Notes: generated by a model from the sequence alone, not told the origin. Numbered from the stretch's first letter, positions 42,707-51,251 are shown. The stretch is 64,000 nt of DNA from JAGXOF01 sp046545575 (GCA_046545575.1 JBKGZM010000001.1:1-64000); one strand, 5' to 3'. Numbers and translations: made by a program.

Positions 42707-44524
42707 ATGAGTTCTCAAGCTGAAGCACAGATCAAAGAGGTGATTGATCAGTCTACCGGAAAAGTATACCTGCCCCCTTGCCAAATAGCCTGCCCCGTCG
42801 GGGAGGATATCCAGCGTACAAACACCCTGATATCAATGCTCCCCCCGGATCCCGAGAAGGCCAAAGGCCTGATACAAGAGATAGGGGATGAGATTTACGA
42901 GAAGAACCCCCTTTTCACAGTTTGTGGTTACATTTGTGGCCTTTGTGAGAATGAGTGTAACTACAGAGATCACACAGGCTCTATAAGACGAACAAGGCTC
43001 AAGCGCTTCCTTACCGAGTACTATCTCCCGTATCTGGACCAAAAGCCAGCATTCGCTCCGCCTACCAAAGAAAAGGTAGCTGTCATCGGAGGCGGTCCGG
43101 GAGGTTTAATGTGTGCGTACATGCTGAGCAAGCAAGGCTACGCCGTGACCATCCTCGAGAGGGGAGATCGGCTCGGAGGAGCTCTTAGATATATTCCTCT
43201 TTACCGTCTTACTGAAAATATTACGGACAGGACGATAAATAATTTGGTTCGAATCGCCAATATAGATGTTCAGTTCGGCGTAACAATGGGCAATGGAGGA
43301 AAAACGCTCGCCGACCTCAAGAGTGAAGGTTACCAGGCAGTATTCGTTGCCACGGGCACCCATCTCCCCCGCCCCCTCACATTCGGCAGGGAAAAAGTCG
43401 AAGGAACAGACCTGGAAGGCGTCATGTTCGGGTTGAGTCTCCTTCAAGAAGTGAATCAGGGGCTCGTCTCACCTGACCGCTTCCAGGGTAAGAGGGTAAT
43501 CGTCATCGGCGGCGGCAACGTGGCTTTTGATGCAGCCAGGACAGCACGGAGGCTCGGTGGAGATGTCCGGCTCGTGTGTTTGGAATCCAAAGATAAATCG
43601 TCAAAAGACGGCATTCCTGCCGATACGGAAGAGATAGAAGGCGCTACTGAGGAGGGAATCAGCATAACATACTCGCGTGGGGTCAGGGAGATAGTCAGTG
43701 AGAACGGGAAATTCAAAGCGATCAAGTCGCCACGATGCACATCGGTGTTCGATGAGAACGGATTCAATCCTCAGTTCGACGAAAGCGACGAAATGTACAT
43801 GGAAGGAGACGTCCTCCTGGTCACAATCGGGCAGGCTCCGGAGCGCGATTTTTTCCAGCAGGAAGAATTGCTCAACGAGCGCGGAAGGCTGGATGTTGAT
43901 CAGACCACCCTTATGAGCAACCGCAAAGAAGGGGTCTTCATCGGGGGCGACGTCAGGCGTGTTGGTTTTGCCGCCGATGCAATGCAGGAGGGAGCGACCG
44001 CAGCCGAGTCGATAGACCGGTATATCAGAGGAGTAGCCCTCAACTCGGATAGGGAGAAGGAATACGAAAAGGCGGACATCCCTCAATGTTTGCAGTACAA
44101 ACCCCAGCCTGAACTGACATTAGCGCCGGCGGAAGAAAGGATGAACTTCCAGCCCTTTGAGGAGCTGCTCACTCTGGAAGAAGCCATCAAGGAAGCCCGC
44201 AGGTGTCTTGATTGCGGACCCTGTGAAAGTTGTAAAGCATGTGTTAAACTAGAGCTACAATCAGAGTTGCCACAGGTCACAGTTAATGAGGATCTGTGCA
44301 GCGGATGTGGCGTCTGTGTTGCCGTCTGTCGATATGATGCTCCCAGGCTCGAGCATTCTGGAGAGGCTCTTAAGGCCATTATAGATGACATCAAGTGCAA
44401 GCGATGCGGGCTATGTGTAAGTGCGTGCCCCTCCGGAGCTATAAACACAACAGACGGACTTACGGAGTTTATAGATACGTTGACCAGCAGCGAGGCAGCG
44501 CTAATAGCCCAGAGCACAGCGTGA
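42707..44524 (+). CDS. NAD(P)/FAD-dependent GltD/NfnB-like oxidoreductase with ferredoxin domains
   Basis: 605 residues: an N-terminal Cys-rich Fer4_20-like domain (CQIACPVGEDIQ, CGYICGLCENECNY), a FAD fold (VAVIGGGPGGLMCAYML near 125), an NAD(P) fold (RVIVIGGGNVAFDAARTA near 262), FIGGDVRR near 405, then cysteines (CLDCGPCESCKAC) and two ferredoxin motifs (CSGCGVCVAVC, CKRCGLCVSACP). It resembles the module inserted in HdrA here. It could feed NAD(P)H electrons to the hydrogenase or MvhD proteins around it. GGAG lies seven bases before the ATG. Confidence 0.9.
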   Translation: MSSQAEAQIKEVIDQSTGKVYLPPCQIACPVGEDIQRTNTLISMLPPDPEKAKGLIQEIGDEIYEKNPLFTVCGYICGLCENECNYRDHTGSIRRTRLKRFLTEYYLPYLDQKPAFAPPTKEKVAVIGGGPGGLMCAYMLSKQGYAVTILERGDRLGGALRYIPLYRLTENITDRTINNLVRIANIDVQFGVTMGNGGKTLADLKSEGYQAVFVATGTHLPRPLTFGREKVEGTDLEGVMFGLSLLQEVNQGLVSPDRFQGKRVIVIGGGNVAFDAARTARRLGGDVRLVCLESKDKSSKDGIPADTEEIEGATEEGISITYSRGVREIVSENGKFKAIKSPRCTSVFDENGFNPQFDESDEMYMEGDVLLVTIGQAPERDFFQQEELLNERGRLDVDQTTLMSNRKEGVFIGGDVRRVGFAADAMQEGATAAESIDRYIRGVALNSDREKEYEKADIPQCLQYKPQPELTLAPAEERMNFQPFEELLTLEEAIKEARRCLDCGPCESCKACVKLELQSELPQVTVNEDLCSGCGVCVAVCRYDAPRLEHSGEALKAIIDDIKCKRCGLCVSACPSGAINTTDGLTEFIDTLTSSEAALIAQSTA

Positions 44525-44569
44525 GTATTTAGCCTCGCTTGTAAATAGCGGCACAAAGGGGTTAAGATA

Positions 44570-44788
44570 ATGCCCATATATGAGTATGTGTGCCCGAATT
44601 GCAAGTTGAAATTCGAGATGCTCCGTACAATGAGCCAGGCAGATGCAGTGGCTACATGCCCCGAGTGCAGCACCGGGTCTCGAAGGGTTCCCTCAACATT
44701 CTGCGGGAACTCCGAAGATGGGCCCATAGGGGGTAGCTCGTGCGGCACCTGCTCTTCCGCTAGCTGCAGCACCTGCTCTTTAGGATAG
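44570..44788 (+). CDS. FmdB-type zinc-ribbon protein
   Basis: 72 residues: MPIYEYVCPNCKLKFEML is the hallmark FmdB start, followed by the second pair CPEC. The C-terminal half is unusually cysteine/serine-rich (SCGTCSSASCSTCSLG), with six more cysteines that might bind metal. The family is a putative regulatory or metal-handling protein. AAAGGGG is about nine bases before the ATG. Confidence 0.9.
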   Translation: MPIYEYVCPNCKLKFEMLRTMSQADAVATCPECSTGSRRVPSTFCGNSEDGPIGGSSCGTCSSASCSTCSLG

Positions 44789-44791
44789 AAA

Positions 44792-45028
44792 ATGGAAGCC
44801 GAAGAGATGCGCTTCATTTGCCAGTCATGCGGGAAAGAGGTAGAGGATTCCTCTGGAGAACCCCCATGTGAGGTTCTCAAGGGCTGGGTTACGGTTTCCC
44901 ATTGGTACGGACGAGGCGATGTTGATCACTATACATTCTGTTCATTTGCGTGCCTTAGATCCTGGGTGGATGCCCAGGTTCCGCAGATACCTAACATATT
45001 CCTAAAATCCTTTGACGAAGGAGACTAA
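44792..45028 (+). CDS. Small zinc-finger-like protein of unknown function
   Basis: 78 residues with one CxxC near the start (FICQSCGKEVE) and a second (FCSFACLRSW) in the C-terminal half, so probably one zinc site. I do not recognise the family beyond a similarity of style to zinc-ribbon adaptor domains. It lies three bases after the FmdB-like gene and abuts the tandem ferredoxin-MvhD gene directly, so all three should be on one mRNA. Confidence 0.8.
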   Translation: MEAEEMRFICQSCGKEVEDSSGEPPCEVLKGWVTVSHWYGRGDVDHYTFCSFACLRSWVDAQVPQIPNIFLKSFDEGD

Positions 45029-46195
45029 ATGGATATGGTTAACGAGGCTCAGAAACAGGTTGGCGTCCACATAAACGACGAGTACTGCAGTCGGTGTTTC
45101 ATCTGTTCCTCTCTTTGTCCCTTCGACGCGATAAGGAAAGACCCGGAAACTGACAAGATGGTTCTGGACATCGAGAAATGCCAGACATGCGGGCTGTGTT
45201 ACTCCTCATGTCCCGCCCAGGCTATCGACATCATCTACTACGACATGAATTCCCTAACCAGGTACCTGGAAAGGGCAAAGCAGGAATACGCCAGCGACAC
45301 CTTGATGATCATGTGTAAGGGATGCGCCCCTGAGACCGAGGTTGTCGAGAAGATATTCGGGATATCCAAATTTGTGCCTTTGTCCGTACCATGCGTAGGA
45401 CGAGTGCCGGAGAATGTCTTCTTGAAAGCCATATCCGCTCTGGGAATGAAGAAGATATATGTCCTTGCCTGTGAAGAGGACTATTGCCGTTTCGAGCGTG
45501 GAAGCTCAGTGGCAACCCGGAAGATATTAGCGCTTAATCTCCTTCTGGAGCAGCTTGGCTATGGCAAGCCCATTACCCTGAGACAAAATAGCCTTAAGGT
45601 AACGGTGAACAAGGATAAATGTATCGCCTGTGGCAACTGTGCATATCACTGCCCCTACGGTGCGGCTACTCTGATAAGCGGAACAGCAGATATAGATGAG
45701 GCATCCTGTCATGGCTGTGGACTTTGCGTGAGCTTGTGCCCGGCCTTCGCGCTGGAACTGGATTACTGGGAAGGTGACCGCATATCTGCCCAGGTCTCGA
45801 GCCTGATGTCGGGGAAGGCAAAGCCAAAATTTCTTGTCTTTCGCTGCCAATGGTCTGTTTTCCCCTCTCTTAACGGGACCACTGACCCGGATGTAGGAAT
45901 CATAGAGTTGCCGTGTGCCGGCAGAGTCGATGCCCTGCATGTGCTGGAAGCACTCGACAAAGGAGCAGAGGGCGTTATGATAGCCGCCTGTCCCGAAGAG
46001 GACTGCAAATCGGAGACAGGAAGCAAGGAAGCCGAGAGATCAATAACAGCGTTAAAGAAAACGCTCAGCCAGATCGGCTTGGACGAAAAGCTCCACTTCT
46101 ACTCAGTATCACCACGCTATCCCGGAGCGTTTGATGACGCTCTGAAAGATTTCAAGGAGAAATTAGCAAATCCCTCAAAGGAGACTGCGGAATGA
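45029..46195 (+). CDS. Tandem ferredoxin-MvhD fusion protein
   Basis: 388 residues in two similar halves. First half: two [4Fe-4S] motifs (CSRCFICSSLCP, CQTCGLCYSSCP) and an MvhD-like domain (MIMCKGCAP, VPCVGRVPENV, CEEDYCRFERG). Second half: two more [4Fe-4S] motifs (CIACGNCAYHCP, CHGCGLCVSLCP) and a second MvhD-like domain (FRCQWSVFPS, ELPCAGRVD, CPEEDCKSETG). It probably bridges an electron donor to HdrA-like partners. A paralogue lies at 61738. Its stop overlaps the MetV-like gene as ATGA. Confidence 0.92.
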   Translation: MDMVNEAQKQVGVHINDEYCSRCFICSSLCPFDAIRKDPETDKMVLDIEKCQTCGLCYSSCPAQAIDIIYYDMNSLTRYLERAKQEYASDTLMIMCKGCAPETEVVEKIFGISKFVPLSVPCVGRVPENVFLKAISALGMKKIYVLACEEDYCRFERGSSVATRKILALNLLLEQLGYGKPITLRQNSLKVTVNKDKCIACGNCAYHCPYGAATLISGTADIDEASCHGCGLCVSLCPAFALELDYWEGDRISAQVSSLMSGKAKPKFLVFRCQWSVFPSLNGTTDPDVGIIELPCAGRVDALHVLEALDKGAEGVMIAACPEEDCKSETGSKEAERSITALKKTLSQIGLDEKLHFYSVSPRYPGAFDDALKDFKEKLANPSKETAE

Positions 46196-46842
46196 TTATA
46201 ACAACACAGAAACCGCTCGACGAGATCCTTGACTTCTTATCGCCCTACACGAATGTTTTGATCGCCGGTTGCGACGGCTGCACTCAGCCCCCAAGGGGGC
46301 TAAGAGAGGCTCAAACCCTTGCTCAGATCATTGAGCTAGCGGGGCAGTTGAGAGGCAAGAAATTCAATCTCAAAACAATGACCGTACCCAAGCAATGTGA
46401 CTCCTACATCACCCTGACCGCCATGGAGCCTCATGTGAAGGACGTGGAAGCTATTCTGTCACTGGCCTGCGGACTCGGGCCGCAGACCATAAGCCAGGTT
46501 CTGCCTGATCTATCCGCATTCCCGGCTCAAAACACCGTGTTCATGGGAACGGAGACCCGGGAAGAAGATGTCATCGAGGAAAGGTGCGCCGCCTGCGGCG
46601 ACTGCGTTCTGGGACTGACCGGCGGGATCTGCCCTATTTCCCGGTGTGCTAAAAGCCTGCTTAACGGCCCATGTGGTGGCACTAGACCAGATGGCAAATG
46701 CGAAATAGACCCGGAAAAGGACTGTGCTTGGTACCTCATCATCAAACGACTGGAGAAACTGGGCCAACTCTCCGCGTTGGAAGAAATCCAGCCACCTAAG
46801 AATTACGGGCAGCTAGTGAGCGGGAAGGTCAGCAAGCACTGA
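46192..46842 (+). CDS. metV: MetV-like methylene-tetrahydrofolate reductase C-terminal protein
   Basis: 216 residues matching the MTHFR C-terminal (MetV) family: AGCDGCTQPPRG near 25 and the Cys-rich block CAACGDCVLGLTGGICPISRC, which must be read as two parts (CAACGDC near 134, then CPISRC), ending LLNGPCGGTRPDGKCE. MetV carries Fe-S clusters and feeds electrons to MetF in acetogens, often with HdrABC-MvhD. No metF is in this window, so the partner may be elsewhere. Translationally coupled to the tandem MvhD gene. Confidence 0.88.
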   Translation: MIITTQKPLDEILDFLSPYTNVLIAGCDGCTQPPRGLREAQTLAQIIELAGQLRGKKFNLKTMTVPKQCDSYITLTAMEPHVKDVEAILSLACGLGPQTISQVLPDLSAFPAQNTVFMGTETREEDVIEERCAACGDCVLGLTGGICPISRCAKSLLNGPCGGTRPDGKCEIDPEKDCAWYLIIKRLEKLGQLSALEEIQPPKNYGQLVSGKVSKH

Positions 46843-46869
46843 TTTGACCGTTTTCAGTCTCTGACACAG

Positions 46870-46886
46870 GAACAGCTCGGCTGTTC
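46870..46886. repeat. Short hairpin after metV
   Basis: GAACAGC, TCG loop, GCTGTTC, followed on the plus strand by TCCTTGG rather than a clean T-run; a weak candidate terminator for the metV transcript. Confidence 0.4.
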
Positions 46887-46912
46887 TCCTTGGCCCTTTC
46901 CTTTTGGCCGTT

Positions 46913-46942
46913 TTGACATCCATTTACTTTTCGTGCTATCAT
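46913..46942 (+). promoter_or_regulatory. Sigma-70 promoter of rrf2-nifU
   Basis: TTGACA, 18-base spacer, TATCAT: six of six and five of six. The expected start point falls inside the palindrome at 46947-46969. Confidence 0.7.
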
Positions 46943-46946
46943 TTAC

Positions 46947-46969
46947 TTGTTGACCATTTTAGTCAACAA
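46947..46969 (+). promoter_or_regulatory. Probable Rrf2 operator at the transcription start
   Basis: Perfect eight-base arms TTGTTGAC and GTCAACAA around a seven-base spacer. It lies 17 bases before the regulator's ATG, over the expected start point, as expected for autorepression. Confidence 0.7.
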
Positions 46970-46985
46970 AAATGTGGGTTAATTA

Positions 46986-47414
46986 ATGAAACTCTCAACA
47001 AGAGCAAGATACGGGACCAGAGCACTTGTAGAGCTTGCGCTCCATTGGGGAGAGGGAGCGGTTCTGTTGAGGGATATAGCTAGCAGGCAGAACATCCCCT
47101 TACCTTACCTGGAGCACTTGATCAGTCCTCTCGTACAAGCCGGGATAGTCAAAAGCACCAGAGGTGCACGGGGCGGGTTATCCCTTGCCAAGTCACCTGA
47201 GGAGATTACACTTAGTGAAGTCATCCCGCTCCTTGAGGGCTCAATCGACCTCCTGGATTGTGTGAACAATCCGGAGAGTTGCCCTTATTCGGATACATGC
47301 GTAACGCGACGGATATGGGTCGAGTTGAAGGAGTCCATGGACAAGACGCTACAATCAGTAACCTTACAGGATTTAGTAACGCAAGAAAACGGGAACCAGT
47401 CTACAAGGAGGTAG
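46986..47414 (+). CDS. Rrf2-family Fe-S-type transcriptional regulator
   Basis: 142 residues: a winged helix (MKLSTRARYGTRALVELAL, LPYLEHLISPLVQAGIVKS, wing RGARGGLSL) and the three-cysteine sensor segment CVNNPESCPYSDTC near 92-105 that in IscR/NsrR-type proteins holds an Fe-S cluster. It likely reports Fe-S or redox status to the downstream nifU and perhaps suf genes. The family normally binds a palindrome like the one at its own start. Confidence 0.93.
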   Translation: MKLSTRARYGTRALVELALHWGEGAVLLRDIASRQNIPLPYLEHLISPLVQAGIVKSTRGARGGLSLAKSPEEITLSEVIPLLEGSIDLLDCVNNPESCPYSDTCVTRRIWVELKESMDKTLQSVTLQDLVTQENGNQSTRR

Positions 47415-47416
47415 CA

Positions 47417-47635
47417 ATGAAGGAGAAGGTAGAGGAAGCCCTGCAGAAAATAAGACCTGCCTTACAGGCGGATGGCGGTGATGTTCAGCTTGTAGACGTC
47501 ACTGACGGAGTGGTCAAGGTACAGTTGACGGGTGCATGCGGCGGTTGCCCAATGGCTACTATGACCCTGAAAAATGGCATCGAGAAGGTGCTCAAGGAGC
47601 AGGTGCCAGAGGTCAAAGAAGTAGTTGCCGTCTAA
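47417..47635 (+). CDS. nifU: NifU C-terminal-like Fe-S scaffold protein
   Basis: 72 residues, only the NifU C-terminal (Nfu) domain: LQADGGDVQLVDV and CGGCPMATMTLKNGIE with the CxxC (Cys41, Cys44) that holds a [4Fe-4S] cluster at a dimer interface. It delivers clusters to target proteins, which abound here. The ATG at 47417 follows AAGGAGG by six bases and begins two bases after the rrf2 stop. Confidence 0.95.
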   Translation: MKEKVEEALQKIRPALQADGGDVQLVDVTDGVVKVQLTGACGGCPMATMTLKNGIEKVLKEQVPEVKEVVAV

Positions 47636-48024
47636 AATCGATGCTCAAGCCTGAATTAGAGCATCCACCTTCGGCGTGTTAAGGAAAGGCAGAGTGAGGA
47701 TACAAGCTGACACAAAAGCCTTGACAGGGCCGTGGGTGAATGTTTAGAGAGATATTGCCACAGCCAGCCTCTTAGCCCAGCGGAAGGATTTATCCTGAGA
47801 TACTGCGTAAAATAGCCCAAAAGGAGATCCCTGCGGTAACTTCCGCTTCTAATCCCACAGCGTGAGGATAGACTACCCGGTGACTGCGGCATAACTGCGC
47901 TTGGGTTCATCGGGAAGGGTTAGAACCAACAACTGCTCCCACGTGTACAAATAGGAGAAAGGGATTGGTAGCTGAAACCCCAGGGATTGCCGAATACGTC
48001 GACAGATAGAGTAAAGAGTAAGAC
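47636..48024. other. 389-base gap without a recognised gene
   Basis: No convincing frame on either strand. Near the left edge a hairpin (GATGCTC at 47640-47646 with GAGCATC at 47659-47665) may end the nifU transcript, although no T-run follows. The rest has several short stems (for example GCGG-TAACTT-CCGC and GGTTC...GAACC) and even base composition, as in a structured RNA or a decayed element. It was compared by eye with tRNA, tmRNA, RNase P RNA and SRP RNA motifs without a match. Confidence 0.4.
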
Positions 48025-49020
48025 ATGTTACTCCAGTTCTTCATAGTTCTAAAGGATTACCTGATCGAGGTACTGCCGTACCTGGTCGCGGGTTTGCTCC
48101 TCAGTGGATTCATCAATGAGTTCGTCCCATCCCGCTGGGTAGAGGCCCACCTGGGGAAGAAAGGGATAAAGCCACTTGCCTATTCCGCCATGGCAGGGAC
48201 AGTCCTCCCGATCTGCTGCATAGGTTCTCTGCCCGTGGCTGTAAGCCTTCACCAAAAGGGAGCGAGGCTGGGAGCGGTGTTGGCCTTCCTGGTGGCAACC
48301 CCAGCCACATCCCTGACTGCCCTTTTGGTCACTTACGGACTCCTGGGTTTGAAGTTCACTATTTTCATCTTCTTCTCCGTAATAGCCATCGGGCTGGTGA
48401 TGGGTTTGGTGGGAAACTTGATCAAAATCCAGCCCAGGACCTGCGCTCAGGACCAGCAGGCTACAGATCCTGTCTGCGGGATGACGGTTCAGAAAGGGAC
48501 CTCGCCTTCGACGGAATATGGCGGGGAGATGTACTACTTTTGTTGTCCCCATTGCCAGCAAGAGTTCGAATCCAACCCGCAGGGGTTTTCATCAAGCCAT
48601 TCACGCAGTATTGCCCATCGCGCGAAACACGCGTTACGGTACGGTTTCGTCGATATGGTGAGGGATATCGGCCCCCACATGCTCCTGGGACTTGTGCTCG
48701 CTGCGCTGGTCGCCGCGATAACCCCAGTCGGAAACTTCGTCGGCGCTCACCTGGGTGGCGGGCTGGGGTACCTCTTTAGCCTTGTGTTCGGCATCCTCAT
48801 GTACATTTGCTCGACTGCCAGTGTTCCCCTGGTCCATGCATTCGTGGCACAGGGATTAAATATCGGAGCTGGCATGGTGCTTCTCCTGGTTGGGCCAGTC
48901 ACCAGCTGGTCGACTATCCTGGTGTTGAGGAAAGAGTTCGGGAACGTGACGCTGCTTGTCTATTTAGCGGTCATCAGCGTAATGTCCCTGGCTTTGGGGT
49001 TCTGCTTTTCCCTGATATGA
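48025..49020 (+). CDS. DUF318/ArsP-type permease with an internal YHS domain
   Basis: 331 residues. Membrane helices at about 5-27, 50-70, 82-104, 110-132 and, after a cytoplasmic or external loop, 215-235, 248-272, 280-300 and 308-330. The first half has the family motif TVLPICCIGSLPVAVSL. The loop (about 145-190) holds a YHS metal-binding domain, DPVCGMTVQKG and YYFCCPHCQQEFE. Relatives export Cu/Zn or organo-arsenicals; the bound metal here is unknown. The ribosome site is weak. suf genes follow. Confidence 0.88.
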   Translation: MLLQFFIVLKDYLIEVLPYLVAGLLLSGFINEFVPSRWVEAHLGKKGIKPLAYSAMAGTVLPICCIGSLPVAVSLHQKGARLGAVLAFLVATPATSLTALLVTYGLLGLKFTIFIFFSVIAIGLVMGLVGNLIKIQPRTCAQDQQATDPVCGMTVQKGTSPSTEYGGEMYYFCCPHCQQEFESNPQGFSSSHSRSIAHRAKHALRYGFVDMVRDIGPHMLLGLVLAALVAAITPVGNFVGAHLGGGLGYLFSLVFGILMYICSTASVPLVHAFVAQGLNIGAGMVLLLVGPVTSWSTILVLRKEFGNVTLLVYLAVISVMSLALGFCFSLI

Positions 49021-49084
49021 TAAACCCTGAATGGCTTGAAGAAGTCGACAAGTTTATGCTAAATATAGCATCGGAGGAAATTAC

Positions 49085-49801
49085 ATGCTAGAAGTGAGCC
49101 AGCTCCACTACAGATCAAACGGACACGTCATTGTCGACGAGCTTACCCTTTCCATCGGGAAACAGGAGATACACGCCATTATAGGCGCAAACGGCACCGG
49201 TAAAACCACGCTTGCCTATCTGGTAATGGGCATCTATTCCCCTTTCGCGGGCAGCATCTTGTTTGAGGGCGAGGATATCACGGCATACTCCATTTCTGAA
49301 AGGGCTCAAAAGGGAATAACCCTAGCCTGGCAGGACCCCGCAAGGTTCGAGGGACTGAAAGTAGAGGAATACCTGAAGCTTTCCGACAAGAAGGGCTCAC
49401 GGGGCATCGAGGATTACCTCTCAATGGTGGGGCTGTTACCTTCCCAGTTCATGAATCGCACGGTCGACGAAAACCTCAGTGGAGGAGAGAGAAGGAGAGT
49501 GGAACTCGCCGCTGTACTGGCCATGCAGCCCAAGCTCGCCATTCTGGACGAGGTGGACTCTGGAATAGATGTGGCCTCGCTGCCTTACATAATGGATGGC
49601 GTATCCGCAATGAGGAGCCAGGGGTCCTCGGTACTCTTGATTACTCACAGCAAGGATGCGCTTGATATAGCGGACAAGGCATCTCTCCTGTGTGCGGGGA
49701 GGGTGTTGCAGACCAGTTCCCCGGAGGAAATGTCACAATGGTTCGGCGACCATTGCGTGATCTGCAACCATGTCAACGTGCCCGAGGAAGGAAGTGCATA
49801 A
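49085..49801 (+). CDS. sufC: SufC-like Fe-S assembly ATPase
   Basis: 238 residues: Walker A GANGTGKTT near 35-43, LSGGERRRVELAAVLAM (SufC-like signature), Walker B AILDEVDSGIDV, and SVLLITHS. DEVDSGID identifies SufC rather than a transport ATPase. The tail has two cysteines (HCVICNH). It powers SufB-type scaffold assembly. GGAGG is nine bases before the ATG. One base separates its stop from the next gene. Confidence 0.93.
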   Translation: MLEVSQLHYRSNGHVIVDELTLSIGKQEIHAIIGANGTGKTTLAYLVMGIYSPFAGSILFEGEDITAYSISERAQKGITLAWQDPARFEGLKVEEYLKLSDKKGSRGIEDYLSMVGLLPSQFMNRTVDENLSGGERRRVELAAVLAMQPKLAILDEVDSGIDVASLPYIMDGVSAMRSQGSSVLLITHSKDALDIADKASLLCAGRVLQTSSPEEMSQWFGDHCVICNHVNVPEEGSA

Positions 49802-49802
49802 T

Positions 49803-50756
49803 ATGGTTCTCACCAGGGAGGAAGAATACCGGAAGATCGTCGAGGCCTACGGAGATGCCGGCGGAAATACCGGCCTGCTGGGAGATAAGCAGGTCGCAAA
49901 TATGGTAGTTCATGAAAACCGGGTCCTGAACGCCAATGAGGTAGAGGGGATAAGCCTGAAATCGGAATCGACGGAACGGGGAGTGGCTCTCAAACTCACG
50001 GTCGAGGAGGGCAGAAAGATAGAACATCCCGTCCATCTTTGCTTCGGCATGTTGCCACAGGAAGGGTTGCAGGAAATAGATTTGAAGATGAACGTTCAGG
50101 ACGGCTCCGAGGTAAACATAATCGCCCATTGTGTCTTCCCCAACGCAATCGACATCACCCACAAGATGGATGCCGACATAAAAATCGGTAACAATGCCGT
50201 ATTTTCCTACAGTGAAACCCACTACCACGGAGACCATGGCGGCATCAATGTAATTCCAAAGGCGCGAGTCGAAGTGGGTGAGAACAGCGTGTACCGGAAT
50301 ACCTTTGCCCTGATAAAGGGCCAGGTTGGGAAGCTGGACTTCGACTACGAGACGCTGTGTGGGCGGAAAAGCAACACTGAACTGGTCGCTAAAGTATACG
50401 GGAAGGCCCGGGACAGCATAAGGATAGCGGAGAAGGTTCACCTGAACGGGGAGGAAGCGAAAAGCCTGATAAAGAGCCGACTTGTCCTGAGGGATAAAGC
50501 ATGGGCGGAAGTCGTCGGGGAGACCTATGGCAATGCGCCGCTGGCCCGCGGGCATGTGGACTGCAACGAAATCGTCGATGGTGACGAGGCCGTCGCCAGG
50601 GCCATCCCCATTGTGTCCGTGAGCAACAGGCAGGCCAAGGTTACCCACGAGGCGGCGATAGGCAGCATTGACAAGAAACAGATGCAGACACTCATGGCCC
50701 GCGGATTGAGCGAGGAAGAGGCCATTAACGTGATCGTGCGAGGGATGCTGGCTTGA
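49803..50756 (+). CDS. sufB: SufB/SufD-like Fe-S scaffold protein
   Basis: 317 residues of the SufBD beta-helix fold: GGINVIPKARVEVGENSVYR, SRLVLRDKAWAEVVGETYG and the conserved end AIPIVSVSNRQAKVTHEAAIG with DKKQMQTLMARGLSEEEA. It is shorter than SufB of E. coli (495), as in the minimal two-gene SufCB systems of methanogens and anaerobes. It assembles [4Fe-4S] clusters with SufC. A Cys sits in VDCNEIVDGD. It overlaps the hydrogenase protease start by four bases (TTGA). Confidence 0.93.
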   Translation: MVLTREEEYRKIVEAYGDAGGNTGLLGDKQVANMVVHENRVLNANEVEGISLKSESTERGVALKLTVEEGRKIEHPVHLCFGMLPQEGLQEIDLKMNVQDGSEVNIIAHCVFPNAIDITHKMDADIKIGNNAVFSYSETHYHGDHGGINVIPKARVEVGENSVYRNTFALIKGQVGKLDFDYETLCGRKSNTELVAKVYGKARDSIRIAEKVHLNGEEAKSLIKSRLVLRDKAWAEVVGETYGNAPLARGHVDCNEIVDGDEAVARAIPIVSVSNRQAKVTHEAAIGSIDKKQMQTLMARGLSEEEAINVIVRGMLA

Positions 50757-51223
50757 AAACGTTGATCCTGGGGCTGGGGAATTCGATTCGTTGCGATGAT
50801 GGCGTGGGCAACCGGGTTGCACAGGCACTGGAGGAGGAGTTCCATGGCTCATCGGTGAAGGTTATGGAAGCCAATGCCGACGGGCTTGCGCTGCTTGATC
50901 TGCTACCAGGTTATGACCGGGCTATCATCATCGACGCTATTGAAACGCCGCAGGGGACGCCGGGGCAGATATACAGACTGGACAAGCAGGAGCTTATTTC
51001 ATATGACTACGCTCCCACGACCCATAACATCGGCATAGGCACTGCTTTACAGTTGGGGACCAAACTCGGAATCCCGCTGCCTGAGGAAGTCATCATCTTC
51101 GCCGTGGAGGTAGGGGATATAATTTCCTTCAGTCAGGAATTGACCCCACAGGTCGAGGAGGCAGTCCCGCGGGTTATTGAGCTAATACTGCAAGAGGTAG
51201 CGCAAAAGTCACCGGAGCACTAG
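50753..51223 (+). CDS. [NiFe] hydrogenase maturation endopeptidase
   Basis: 156 residues of the HyaD/HybD family: GLGNSIRCDDGVGNRVAQAL carries the first Asp/Glu nickel ligand region, IIIDAIETPQGTPG the second, and THNIGIG the His. It should cut the C-terminal tail of MvhA after His460 once nickel is in place. The start codon is TTG overlapping the sufB stop. Confidence 0.92.
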   Translation: MKTLILGLGNSIRCDDGVGNRVAQALEEEFHGSSVKVMEANADGLALLDLLPGYDRAIIIDAIETPQGTPGQIYRLDKQELISYDYAPTTHNIGIGTALQLGTKLGIPLPEEVIIFAVEVGDIISFSQELTPQVEEAVPRVIELILQEVAQKSPEH

Positions 51224-51251
51224 TACTATGGTGCCCTAATTGAGGAAGACC

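Noticed and set aside
47636..48024. RNase P RNA, tmRNA, SRP RNA or a group II intron fragment
   Set aside because: None of the conserved cores of these RNAs could be found by eye, and there is no reverse transcriptase frame nearby. The stretch is left as unexplained.
49773..50852. A 359-residue open frame on the minus strand opposite sufB
   Set aside because: It lies wholly opposite a clear SufB-like gene, has no recognisable domain and an odd His/Gln/Pro-rich composition; it is a shadow frame.
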